From Melampsora larici-populina 98AG31 (taxonomy: Eukaryota; Basidiomycota; Pucciniomycetes; Pucciniales; Melampsoraceae), in the NCBI RefSeq assembly GCF_000204055.1, contig NW_006768766.1, forward strand, positions 3,594,019-3,658,018: a stretch of 64,000 nucleotides of DNA, given 5' to 3'. Below the pieces are notes generated by a model that was not told where the DNA came from, ran no database searches, and saw only the letters and a list, made by a program, of their open reading frames with translations. Shown piece by piece: positions 27,226-38,853 of the stretch; within the stretch, counting starts at the first letter, position 1; each line of letters opens with the position of its first letter. Position numbers and translations under genes: made by a program.

Positions 27226-27572
27226 CACTGTACCATCCACCTGGGCCAGCAACACAGATGTTTTGTGCTGTGCTGCACACATGTTGCGGCTTTTATGACC
27301 AAACCGCACTGTAGGATTAATTTCTAGGTGGTGGGCCTGACCTGCCGTGCAGGCGGAACCCTGCAATCCGTTTCTCTTGGGGTCACAACAACATTTGTTG
27401 CATTACTGCTCACGCAAGACTTATGATTCCATATATTTCTTGTTGTTGCAACCGCTGTATTGCGCCAAGTTCAAGGCACTGTGCAACTTAAGCTTACCTT
27501 CTGGAACACACCAAAAAACACGCCTGGTGTGGTGTGGTGCGTTGCTGGCACAGGTTTGGTACCATCCTGCAT
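27226..27572. mobile_element. possible short TIR element
   Basis: TACCATCCACCTGGGCCAGC near 27234 is mirrored by GCTGGCACAGGTTTGGTACC near 27545, with GC-rich DNA between them unlike the flanks. This could be a roughly 340 bp miniature TIR element. A target-site duplication is not convincing (CCACACTG versus CCATCCTG), so the ends are tentative. Confidence 0.35.
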
Positions 27573-27899
27573 TTTGAAGTATTTACCATTACTGCACTTA
27601 CATCTCAAAGATCATTTTTAACCAGCACCACAATTGAATCACATCAAGGGTCTAAACTTTTCAAATCAAACCATTTATCACCTTTCAAAGCAGAAGACAA
27701 AAAAGATACACCATCTTTCAACTCCAAGGTTTTTAAAATTCAGTCATGAAAAATCTTATATGGCAACCAATGATACAGAAAAGATTTAATCAAGTCCTCA
27801 GTCAATAAATTGGCTATCTTCAAACAAAGGTAAGCCTGAAGAATTTGAAATACCTGAAATTTTTACTGTCAATTTGATTATTGTAGATAAATCTCAACT

Positions 27900-30800
27900 C
27901 ACTGGTATACCTAATACTTAGGACCCATTTTGGTTTTGTAAGCTTTCAATGTTTCTTCTCAATTTGAGTCCTCAAACATTGAATTCCTTGTTGAATTTTT
28001 GAGAGCCTTTTTGCATCTTTTCATTTTTTTATTCATATACTTCGGAAACTAAAGTTTTAGCCTTTTGGTATTCATTTAGGAAATCATCTCTTTGGGTTGG
28101 TTTTTGGCTACAATTATTGTCAATGTTTTACTACTTTATGATTTGATCACTTCTTAAAAAGTAGGTCAATTGCTGTATCAAAAGATATTTGTTTATCAAC
28201 AATCAATTGGTTTGAAATCTATCTAGACCTCCCCACCCTCACACCAAACGCAATCAAAAGATAATCCAACCAAACAGATGAAATAAAGAAATCGGTCACA
28301 ATTTGGCGTGTCCAAATGCATTTATTTTTGCTTGTTTTGCTAACCCCGGACGTGCTGAAAACTAAGCACAACGATTGCATTCATGTATCCCAAACCAACA
28401 CATATAATACATCTTTCATCACGTGCAGATGCATTCGCATATCAATTTGACTCGTTAGAAAAAGACGGAGCGAGAGTCGAGACCAATAAGTCAATCAGCG
28501 TATCAATCACGTCAATATCGCTCCTTCCTTATACAACTTGAAATTTCTCCCCATGTTGAGGAAAAACTGACAGTGTGTCGTTTTTTTTTGCCCCGCCGTC
28601 GCTGCATCGATAGCGGATACTTCCCACCCTTCATCGCAGATATCGGTCTGTGATCGTCCATCAAAAAAGGACGGGAAGATAAGTCCGCTCCGACAAGCGA
28701 ACGAATTCAACTTTCCGTTTATCACCCCGCTTTTAACTCCGAAATCGACATCAAAACACGATTTGCTTCCGTGACGAATACGTTACACCAAATCGAATGT
28801 GTATCTTCACCTGTTGTTTAACATCATACTATTTGTTCTGATGTACTTTCTTTACCTCTAGTGGGTGATGGTGTGTCAGCTGAAAGAGGGACTACATGCA
28901 TAGTCTTGAAACTTGAGCAAGGTAGGCTCGGTAATTAAGGATGATATCAATTTGCGTGGCAGATCATGTGATCTCCGCAGATTGTTGCGGACCTCAAATC
29001 TCTCCTTGTTGAAGGGTCTATGTTGACAAGTTTACGCTACGTGCCAATCCAGAATATAACGAGACTCCTCTTAACTTACAATTCGAACTCCGAGGATTCA
29101 AATTGCGCAGATTATGCATTTGGAAGACATCACAATTAGCTGAGTAACTCGAGACTCGATGCACAAGATAGCAGAATTAACAGCAAAACATACGCAAGAG
29201 GTGTGGTACATACTTGCAATTGGGATGGAGAGATAGAGTTGTTGAACGTATGTCGGTAAGAAAACAGTCACATGGACAATAAAAGTCTACATGCTGAGGG
29301 TGCATTTCTTCAAACGGATTCTGATCAAGATATACAAACGCGCCTTTGATTCTTAGAAATTGAGTTTGTTTTTAATCCTGGCAGGAAAAAATAGGTGTAC
29401 GAAGATTGCGTGGGCAGGGAACCGGCAGGATTTTGCACCGCTGTGAACAAAGCAACAAAATGGAAAATACGAAGGTTCAAACTTTTCAAACTCATGACAA
29501 AATCTTCCGCTGGCCTGGCCTGGCCTGATATTCAATATTTATGACATTTCGACTCTGGGATCAACAGATCCGACATAGAAGTTGAGGAAATGAAGTGTTC
29601 TCTTTGAAAATTTGTAAGTTTTATTGGGTGCGTTGAGGGGAGGGCACCTGCACTGGCTGTGCTTGGCCATGAAAGTTCCAAAAACAAGATGTGCAAAGAA
29701 AAAATCCTCAAAGACCAAACCCATTCTCTGAGCAATATTAAGATAAGAACATGGTGCAGAGGTATGTAATTTCCATCTGTTTCAACTTCCCACACAAAAC
29801 ATAGCCCCAATAGGCCCCATTGACAACTATGTATAGGGGTACCAAATCTGTGTAGAAAGGCTGACCCAATTGAAGACTGATCACATTCAACAAAGCACAA
29901 GAGAGCTTTACACATGACTCCACAGCTTGCCTGACATTAGGGGTTGGGCGGCAATTCAACCAACTTTGGCCGACATAGGATTCCGCCACACAAAGACCAT
30001 TGAAGTTGCCTGAAGTGGTTTGAGCTAGAGCTCCTGAGATATCACAGGTTTATCCCGTGTCCAGCTGCCTCAACCAACACAATTTTTTCATAGGCAGCCA
30101 AGTTTTGGAGCAGTGCCATCTGTGACAGGTGTCTCAGGCTAACCTCTATTGGTCTACCAGAGGCTTTTGGGTGGCGAGTTGGAGAAATATTTGAACAGAT
30201 AACCCAACAGACGGTTGGGTTACATGCTGCACCACCCAATTTTTTTGCTGCCATAAAGTCGTCCAAAAAATAGGGATTTTTGATATTGTTTGAATCGGTT
30301 GGAACAGTGGCTGATTGGCTTGCAAGGGAATTTAAACTACAATTGAATAGCTGTGCTGCCGTGCTTCACCCAAACCCTATTGTAAGCTCTGAACTGACAA
30401 AACAACACATTGGTTGGGGCTGGTGGAGTAAATGTGCTGTAACTTCTCCGGAAGCACTTGTACAGCTCACATTGTATGTCTTATCCAGGAAGCCTATTCA
30501 CTTCAAAGCCATTTCTGATTTTTGCATATTGTCCCACCTCAAGGTCTGACACCCATTAGTTTTGGGCAGCAATCATGGCTGTGTTTTGCCTTGTGACTGC
30601 CCATATGTTTACAAAGTGTGATTATGGAGAGCAAAAGTTTATAAATCACAAGTCCTGAAGTAACCCAGATTGATTCTGAAATTTTCTTTGGGCAAATAAA
30701 AGTGACTTCTCACAAAATCTCTTGTTCACAGTGAAATTGCAAAATTAACATGTGGATGTTATGCTTTCATTCTTGTTTACAATATTTGTACTTTCACTAT

Positions 30801-31600
30801 TGGTGGATGAAGATTTAAGTTTCCAGATGCAGACAAGAGAGCCAATGACTCATATCATGGAGAAGGATCTAGCAGTTCTTTAGTAATAGTACTCAGCTGA
30901 GCCAGATCAAGATAGTCACTCCAATTATCATAAACCTCAGTCAAGACCTTGGAAAACGTTTGGCATTGAACACATCAACACCAAACGGTACAGGAAAGTC
31001 TGTTAGGGATATGTACTATCAACTTGCCCCAAAGTATTGTATCTATGTCACAGAATCAATGTGATCAATGCACTGGTCCAGGCAGTTGCAGGTTGAGCAT
31101 GGAATTTTACTTCAAAGATTTAAACATCTGAAAAATAGCAAAACATGTGGTTTGAAGTATAAGTCTTGCTCATGGGGCTCCGAGTATTGATTCATTGGGA
31201 CTGAGGAGAGTTGGAGTACTCTCATGCCTACAATTCAAGGTTTCAAAGGAAAGAATGAAGATGATGTCTGAAGATTCCAATGACACATATCAAGCCTCTT
31301 TTTGAGGGCATTTAGAACTTTCATCGTTAAAAGGTCAGACTTCCATCATGCAATCAGGCATTTGCAACTTCTCTAATCAGTGTGATTTTCAGGCTGGCCC
31401 TTGTGGACCTTGCTTAAGGGTATCTAGCCTAAGTTTCTTGCTAGCCAACAAGATCCACCATGCTGTGAGTATTGGCCCTTTGACAATTGAGTGATGGAGT
31501 CTGATTATTAGCCTTTCTTTTTGGCTATCCAGGGAGCACTCCTGAGAGCATCATCAGTACACTAGGCTCTTTAACAAATTCCAACATATATACAACCATC
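27900..31600. other. unassigned repeat-island DNA
   Basis: Only short frames in all six frames. Minus-strand frames of 74-127 codons between 29532 and 30266 and a plus-strand frame of 89 codons at 30280-30549 could be decayed transposon coding sequence, but none carries a motif I recognise. No RNA gene was seen. Confidence 0.4.
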
Positions 31601-31637
31601 AGAAGCATTACAAATTGATTTATGGCAAATCTTCCAT

Positions 31638-32119
31638 TTGAAAATCCCCTTCAATGACTCAGGTGCTTCTGAAATCAAAAATCACATTACAGGTTGGCTC
31701 AAAAAGATGTACACTTTGCCATGGAATACAAATGGATTTGATGAAATAAGTTTTATGATTAAACTTTTATTGCATATGCAAGAGAGTCACCTTCCTAGAA
31801 AGATCCATTTTCTTGAATTTTGCAAAGACCTCAACATGTTCAAAGAAATTCTTAGGGATGACATTGACCTTAATCTTCTGTATACAAATCCCTCCACAAA
31901 GAAGTTCTACAAAATACTGAAGGGTGTCAAGAAGATAGATACCAAAGAATAGTCTTTAACAAAGTTGTGCTAGAAGATCACAAATTCCTTCAGGGGACAA
32001 AGCTTTCCAGAGTTCTTGACTTGGCAATTAGACAGAAATCAATCATTTACAATAGTGTAGATGCATTGATTTGTGGATCTGTTGATATGCCTTTAGTATT
32101 TGCAACCCAGCCACAAGCA
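31638..32119 (+). CDS. decayed open-frame block, unknown (likely repeat-encoded)
   Basis: A 104-codon frame at 31638-31952 (..HFLEFCKDLNMFKEILRD..) ends at TAG 31950-31952 and continues in another frame (FNKVVLEDHKFLQG.. to ATQPQAQ) up to the left end of the CAGGGGC element at 32120. The protein-like composition and the carry-over of sense into a second frame suggest a broken coding sequence interrupted by that element. I cannot assign it; retroelement origin is a guess from the Ty3/gypsy remnant downstream. Confidence 0.3.
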
Positions 32120-33195
32120 CAGGGGCAAAAATTGATGCTCACATAGGTGTGAGTGTTGAAATTTTTGTGTTTTCTTCAATGTTTGTTCAATTTTACTTCC
32201 CTTTTCTTTCCTATTTCTTTCTGCTTGTCAGCCGATTACATGATCAACAGGAATTGAGCAGACAAACTAAGCCTTCCCCAGGCTTTATTCCTGAGCAAAA
32301 AAGTCTGAGGAAGGGCTGATCCATCTGCTCAGCTGATCCTGAGCGGCATTCCCTGGTTCAGTAGGTTCCAAGGGACGACACTAATGATTAGATTAAGGGC
32401 TGAGCTGAACTCAGTATTCCCTTAGCTAAGTGTCTGCAGAATCCCTTGGACAGATCCCAGAGGGCCAGGCTTGCCTCAAGCTTCATGTCTCCGGAATGAA
32501 GTCTGAGGCCCATCTGCTCAGTTCAACTGAGCTGCTCAACTATTCCTCTGTGGCATTCCTGAGATCAGAAGGATCCAGATGATTCCGCTGCTCAGCTAGT
32601 CCTCAGGGGCATTCCTGGGATCAGAAGGATCCAAAGGATGTCACTGAGTATTGGCTGAGGGGCTGCTCAGTTAATCTCAGCCCCTCAGTGTGAACAGCTT
32701 TATCCAGGGAACATCACTGAGGATTAGCTGAGCAACTGAGATAAACTGAGCAAATGGGATGGCTTTTTTATCAGGCTTCTTTCCTTAGCAAGGAAGTCTG
32801 AGGAACGTCTGGGCCATCAGTGATTCAGCCAGGGGATGCCCCTGAGTATTTGCTGAGCAGCTCAAAAGGGACACCCATGTGCAGGCTTCTTTAATAAGAA
32901 ATGAAGCCTGAGGAAGGTATAGTTCATGTGCTCATTTTCATTTTGAACAAATTGCTGAGTATACAGTGACTCATGAGCTGATCCTGAGTACTCATCTGGA
33001 CTCAGTTATTGCTCATCCAAGATGGAAATGAGCTGTCTCAAGAAATGTCAAGCAAAATATGAGCAACACAGGCTGATCACCTGAACACAACCAAAATTGT
33101 GAATTGAATGAATCTGAAAGAAAATAAATCTTTTTTGGAGAATTCAAAAAAGTCTACAATGCTCACATGTATGTGAGCATCAATTTTGGCCCCTG
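32120..33195. mobile_element. TIR element with internal CTGAGC-rich repeats (hAT-like ends)
   Basis: Ends are CAGGGGCAAAAATTGATGCT (left) and its near-perfect inverse AGCATCAATTTTGGCCCCTG (right), 1,076 bp apart. The first 25 bp match with one or two changes and continue as CACATA. CAGGG is a common hAT terminus. From about 32270 to 33010 the inside is a degenerate array of GCTGAGC, CTGCTCAG and GGATCAGAAGGATCC words on both strands. The 8-bp flanks do not match, so the TSD is lost or an end has been rearranged. No coding frame. Confidence 0.6.
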
Positions 33196-33496
33196 TGAAG
33201 AACAATACCCAGGAGAAAACTTCAGTTTCCTCAGATCCACAAGCTCAAAAGTCCTGGCTGCATGCTCAAGAAGAAGTAAGTTTGACATTGACATACATAA
33301 TTTTAGGCACTGACAACACTCTTCTGTTTCCAACCAATATCCAGGGCAAGAACTTCCAGCTTTTAATTGTCAATAAGTAACTGAGAATCAATTCATCTCA
33401 GAAGGACTTTTTTGCCTCAAGACATTGAGGCTTTTCAATCAGCTGTGGAACAGATCTTTGGTGAGAACAGAAAACCAGATTTGACCTATTATCCCA

Positions 33497-33860
33497 ATGG
33501 CCAAATTTTTGTACAACAATAATCAACACATAGCAATAGGAATGTTGCCACTCAAAACAAAATATGGCCATGATGCAACTTTGGGAGATCAGTACCTCCC
33601 TTCAGTAGATGCAAGAATGAAGCAAATTAGAGAGGTTGAAAATAATTAAAGGATGTAATGAGGTTAAGCCAAGATATGAAGAAAGACCAACACAACAAAG
33701 GAGATGCACCAAATTGGAAGAAGGGAGTCAATGTTTGGCTTAGTAATAAAAGCATATATTGTCATCAACAAGACCAACTGTTAAGTTTGCTCATTGATGG
33801 TCAAGCCCTTTCCAAATAGCAAAGAGAGTTTTTACTAAAACTGTGGTTATCAATGTATAG
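33497..33860 (+). pseudogene. Ty3/gypsy retrotransposon pol remnant (integrase C-terminal side)
   Basis: Translation gives LYNNNQHIAIGMLPLKTKYG, then HDATLGDQYLPSVDARMKQI, and after a frame change KGDAPNWKKGVNVWLSNKSI. These correspond to the conserved YNN..H.STG.SPF...YG and KGD...W..GD.VWL blocks at the end of Ty3/gypsy integrase. At least two frameshifts and several stops show it is dead. A frame with residues like LKTLR.FNQLWNRSLVRTEN just upstream (33420-33480) may be more of the same pol. Confidence 0.75.
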
Positions 33861-35535
33861 GGGTAGTCAAGAAAAAGTATACAATCATAGTGTTATTGGT
33901 TGATTTGGGAGTTTTAGGGCAAAAATCGTGTTTTTCATTATTTTATTGCACCTTGATTACAAGATCAAGCTTATGAAATCAACAATTATTTATATTAGAG
34001 TCATTTAATTTGAATCATCACATCATAATCAGAAAGAAACAAGATAAAAAAAATCATAAAAACATCAAAAATGCAGGTAAATTAGATGGGAAATGGTTTT
34101 TAGGTTATTAATAAGGGATTTGAAGGTCCAGGAAGGTTTTAATATGAAATAGTATTATCATGTCACTCAGCAACAACTTGAATCTTGAGGTTTGATAAGA
34201 AAGGAGTGAAGTTATTCAAGGACGAGGGAAATTTGAGGATGGTAAACAACGATAATACAAGATTTGATCATATGTAATGATGTCATTGAGGGATTTAAGG
34301 GAGCCAAGAGTTTTTAGAGTGATGTTTACAGTCATTCTTATGAATGTATTCATAAATAGTGATTGATCTTATGATGTAGAAGAAATCAATAGTAGATGAG
34401 AAAAGATGTGAAAATGGGTAAAAAATGTGGATATTGAATGTTTTCAGCTAATTACATATGTCAAAATTTGTCAGATAAGGATGGTTAATAGCTCCATTGA
34501 AACAAAATATTTGATTTCATGATGTACAACCTTTAAAACAATAGTAATGGTGGTCTGGTCAAAAAGTTATAAGGAAACCAATGAAATGGTGTGAATTTCA
34601 GTTTTGATGACATACATGTAGCAGCATATACATGACAAAAAGCTTATTTTAGCAATCTCTACAACTCAATACCTTATTGATTGGAGATCAGAAGTAGGTC
34701 ATATTGGAAAATTTATTGATCAGCATCAAGAGAGCTATAAAATGAGCTATAGTAATGCAAAATTGGACAACCTTACAAAAAATTTGTCATTTTGAAAATG
34801 ATTTTCAGCTATGAGGATCAGGAAAAAATCACCTGTATTCATCATAAGAAGATCTCTTCATCATTTGAGCCACAATTGATCATTTTCACAACTTGAATCA
34901 TGTCTTACATTTATAATAATTACACCATAAGAGTACATCAGAGGGATTTTGTTAGTTTTTGACAGTTTTGACAGTTTTGACAGTTCTTGTTGGTTTTTGA
35001 AGTTGACAAACATTGTAGCAGGTGGTATATGTTATTACAAGGAGGATTCTGAGCTGTTGTTCCCTTTTTTCTTTTTAATTTACAACATCATTATTTTGTT
35101 TATCATCATAAACTTATTTTAATAGTACCTGGTCACTCAAATACACCCTTTATTATAGCTATAAAGAGAATTTTACTTTAGTGTTGTAGTGTTTGTGACT
35201 TATGAAGTCTTTGGTAATAATATCAAAAGCATAGTGTGCTATTTTCTCTTAGTTATCAGATTGAAATGATTTTTAAACCAGAGCACTCACAAACTTAGAA
35301 ATGAAACATAACAGTTGATTAGGTGTGGCTGAAAGCCCCTTGTTACACAGACCAAGGGTTGGTAAATTTCAAATCAATCCTGAACCTAACACCCCACAGG
35401 GTGGACAGAGGACAACACTACCAATGTTAAACATCATACTAAAAATGATAAAATAGCAAATGAGAAACTGATGCCTAATGAGGATGTACACAATATCTTA
35501 TTTAAAATGTAAATAAAGAAAAAAGAATATAATTA

Positions 35536-36601
35536 CGGTACTCAAAGTTGAAAGGTAGATTCTACCTTTTTTGAAAACCTAGATACAAAAACTAGGCACG
35601 ACTGGGAAAAGTGAGATTTGGGTTGTGCAGGCTGCCTACACACGTCAGCCTCGATCGATCAAAAGGAATCAATTGATTCAAATCAAAATGAGTCAACTCA
35701 TAGATTTGATTCAATCAAATCAAAGTTGATCAATTCAAATCAGATGAAAGACATCAAGTGATTCAAACAAATCAAAACAAAACCAAAACAAAGCCGTTGA
35801 GCTGGTATTCCAAACTCAAAAGGTATATATCTAATCTGATTACATCCATCTACTTCAACTCACTATGTTGATTTGGAGTACAAGAATAAAATGACCTATC
35901 TAACGACTAAAGCATAAATCATAATCATTGAATCTTTTACATCCAAACCGATTACGCCCTCTTAACCACCAATTCCATCCAAACCTAAACCTACCAATTC
36001 AAAGATTCTGATTCTAATTTGCTGAGGAAAGATCTTGAAAGTGGTCCAAAAGGAGAAGCTTCAATTTTAGCAGCTGCAGCTCTTTTTGCTTGAAGTGCAA
36101 CTCGATTGATTGATTGATTTTGGGTTGGACTTGAAGTAGGAGATAAATTTGAAGAATGGTTTATGGAATTAGGTGAAGTGAATCTCCTACTGATTGAAGT
36201 ACAAGAGAGTTGAGGTGATCTTGGAAGAATTGGGGTATGAAGTGAATCTTCAGGATCTGATGATGAATTTGTGATTTTTTGGTATGGTTATTGGATTGAC
36301 ATTGCATCTTGAGCTTTGAAGGCACAACTGAGGGACAGCACCGAGAGGATTAGACTTCTTCAGAGTCATCGAATATGATTCTGGAGATTGCTGTGGCAGT
36401 CGATATCATGTCGAGTAGAAAAGCGTTTTGAGGCGTTTTGAAAGGTTTTGATGTGAATGATGCCAAGGGCAAAAATTATAAGCAGAGGGACCTCAAAGTG
36501 AAAAAAATTGGGCTGCATATCAGTTTCTTTTTCCCCGCCAAAAAAAAACTAGTATTCTAGGTTTCAAAAAGGCAGAATCTACCTTTCAACTTTGAGTACC
36601 G
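35536..36601. mobile_element. TIR element with TTA duplication (PIF/Harbinger-like)
   Basis: CGGTACTCAAAGTTGAAAGG and about 35 further bases at the left end are repeated inverted at the right end (AGAATCTACCTTTCAACTTT then GAGTACCG at 36601). Flanks are TTA at 35533-35535 and 36602-36604, a TWA duplication typical of PIF/Harbinger. The 1,066 bp element has no transposase; its inside holds short-spaced ATTGATTC/CAAATCAAA DNA and a minus-strand open frame that looks like host coding sequence. Confidence 0.7.
35991..36287 (-). CDS. candidate captured host exon inside TIR element
   Basis: The minus strand has a 98-codon open frame from 36287 to TAG at 35991-35993 with no ATG near its start. It has a composition typical of a disordered fungal regulatory protein: Ser/Pro-rich (SSSDPEDSLHTPILPRSPQ, SNLSPTSSPTQNQS) then a basic/Ala stretch and C-terminus (NRVALQAKRAAAAKIEASPF, ..SLNW). 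It looks like the last exon of a host gene rather than transposon coding sequence. The parent gene is not in this window and I do not recognise it. Function of the fragment, if any, is unknown. Confidence 0.4.
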   Translation of the reverse strand, partial: PYQKITNSSSDPEDSLHTPILPRSPQLSCTSISRRFTSPNSINHSSNLSPTSSPTQNQSINRVALQAKRAAAAKIEASPFGPLSRSFLSKLESESLNW

Positions 36602-37783
36602 TTAATATATAATAATATATATATATAAAATTCAAACAAAAAAGTAATTTTGCAACAGGAAAAAATAATAAAATATCAGTCACCAGAAATAGATTAAAGG
36701 AACCAATACTAATCAAACCTAGAAAGGGAGGAGTGGGTTGGAAGAAATAAGGTTCTACTTCTAAAGCAAGAACTCTAAGAAGTTTGCAAGTCAGAAGTGA
36801 AGCGTGATGAACTATGGTGAAACCAGAAATGGTAAAGAAGTGGTGGTAAACAGCTGATGACATCAAATCACAAAATCAAATATGTTGAATAATATCCAAC
36901 AGATAACTTGCAATGTAAAAGTCCTGTTGTTATAACATTCCTATCTGTTAATAACAAGTGACCAACTTCAAGGAATAGCACTATAAGTGTTGAGAGTTAA
37001 TTAAAATTGTGCTATTTCATTCAAAAACCGTGCCTTTAGTCCTTTGAGAGTTACATCAAGTTGCTTTTCTCTTTTGATACTTATCAGTACTCAATTTAAC
37101 AGAGTTCCCCTTTCTGATTGTCTTGTTTCAGTAGGGAAGTCTTTAGACATCTTCTACTAGTCTTTATTTGGTAGATTATCCCCTTCACGCTCTGTATAAC
37201 CCTTGTTGAGTTATAAGCTCTACAACATGCAGAGGCAACTGTGTAAGCATGTGCCCATTGATATGGCCATCTTTGAGCTAATCTGAGTAAGACATCATTG
37301 TTTTTGAAAGTTGAGTGATAATTGATTGATATGTTGGAGGTACAGAGGATGAAGATGATAGGGGTTGGTGTGGTTCTGCCAAACAAGCATGGCCAAAAAA
37401 CATAAAATGAAATTGTACCACACTTCACATGTGGTTTTTTGTCTATACTGCATTATTGGACCCAAAAATGCACTACACTTTGTCACTGCTCCCAAAGAGG
37501 GCCCTAGATGAGACTACATAGACATAAAATGGGAAGAGCAAAAAATTGAGGTTAGTCATTACCCGGTCCCCAATACTGTGGATATTTATCCCAGGATCCC
37601 TTGTGTTCATGTGTACATGGACTGGGGACTTCTCTCCTTGTGTGCCTCATACAAGCGTACCAAATGATGTGCATTTTTTTAAAGTGCATTAAGGCATTTA
37701 TTGCATGAAACACTATCTAAACAAGTTGAATATGTAGAGACTAATACACCTTGGAGAATTCAGCCATTTGGTTGAAGCAAAGG

Positions 37784-38723
37784 TTAGCTCCACAAATTCC
37801 TCTCTGTGTGGCCATGTCTACGCCCTTGCAGAGGGGCTTATGACTAATTGTGGATTCCTGGTGTGAGGACTACACTCCTTAAGTGCCCTTAAGTGGTTTC
37901 TTTGGAATTTCATGCTTCCCTCACAAACAAACTTCACCAGGACCCCGGAATGCACCTACTAAGGGTAGTCTAGTAGAAAATGAGGTTTTGAGCTCCCGCG
38001 GAGTTACCCTTCATGGGATTATATATAGCTCTAATTGATAATGCACATTTCTGACTTTGGTTATTGCCAACCTTGCAAGCATTCGAAGCAGTTGCAAAAG
38101 CTTGTGAAACACCTCAAGAATGTCCAAGGAATGATTAGGCCCCGTTTAAAACTATGGGTGAAGGTAGGAAAGTACTTAGCAGTTTAGCAGGGACGGAGCT
38201 CCGCGGGAGCTCAAAACATACTTTTCTACTAGACTACCCTTAGGAGGCGCATTCCGGGGTCCTACTTCACCTGACTCTGCAGGGACAGGAGTTCCAATAA
38301 AAATTGTACATAATTTGATAGCCTAGCATCATGGCCAGTCTGAATGGTGTGACTAAAAAATTAGTTTGATGATTGTTACAACACACCTGTATTGTTGATT
38401 CAAAAATTGGGTACATATGCTCCAAATACACACTGTACGCAATCCTTTACAAGTGAGACATAAGGCTTGAAAACTCCCTCGAGAACAGCATGATGGAGTT
38501 ATTTTTCTCTCTGGATATCAAGAGATACACACATAGAAAATTTTCACAAGCAACTTTTCCTGCGGAGTCAGGTGAAGTTTGCTTGTGAGGGAAGCATGAA
38601 ATTCCAAAAAACCACTTAAGGGCACTTAAGGAGTTAGTCCTCATGCCAGCAATCCACAATTAGTCATTAGCCCCTCTGCAAGGGCGCAGACGCGGCCGCG
38701 CAGAGAGGGCTTTGTGAAGCTAA
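37784..38723. mobile_element. long-TIR element, Mutator-like (MULE)
   Basis: The left arm (37784-37930, starting TTAGCTCCACAAA) is repeated inverted at the right (about 38571-38723, ending TTTGTGAAGCTAA). Arms share about 150 bp, including CCCTTGCAGAGGGGCT, GACTAATTGTGGATT and TTAAGTGCCCTTAAGTGG. Flanks are AAGCAAAGG (37775-37783) and GAGCAAAGG (38724-38732): a 9-bp duplication with one mismatch. Long TIRs with 9-bp TSDs are the Mutator pattern; that class is inferred. The left arm is split by the element at 37939-38263. No transposase frame. Confidence 0.75.
37939..38263. mobile_element. hAT-like MITE Y with 8-bp TSD, nested in the MULE arm
   Basis: A 325 bp element. Ends AGGACCCCGGAATGCACCTA and, inverted, AGGACCCCGGAATGCGCCTC, with TIR similarity running about 70 bp (..AAGGGTAGTCTAGTAGAAAA.., ..TTTTGAGCTCCCGCGGAG..). 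Flanked by exact 8-bp copies of ACTTCACC at 37931-37938 and 38264-38271. An 8-bp TSD points to the hAT superfamily. Removing the element and one TSD restores continuity with the other arm of the surrounding MULE. Same terminal 11 bases as element X at 39920. Confidence 0.85.
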
Positions 38724-38853
38724 GAGCAAAGGATGTTGATGCTATTCAATTTCATGATTTTATATCTTTCGTCTTTTTTTTAAAAACAAAATTATTCCTC
38801 AAATTGGCTGTAAGTCTGGCCCCAAGGGTGACACATCTTTCCCACATCTGGAT

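Larger units (their letters stand above)
33930..37240. repeat. dispersed repeat, copy B (inverse of 20860-22030), interrupted
   Basis: Reverse-complement relative of copy A (see that entry for matched blocks). Between about 35280 and 36900 the match to copy A is broken, in part because the TIR element at 35536-36601 has inserted. The end near 37190-37240 carries the inverse of AACAAGGGTTATACAGAGC. Minus-strand frames of 95-110 codons at 36579-36866 and 37096-37428 have no recognised domain. Confidence 0.6.
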
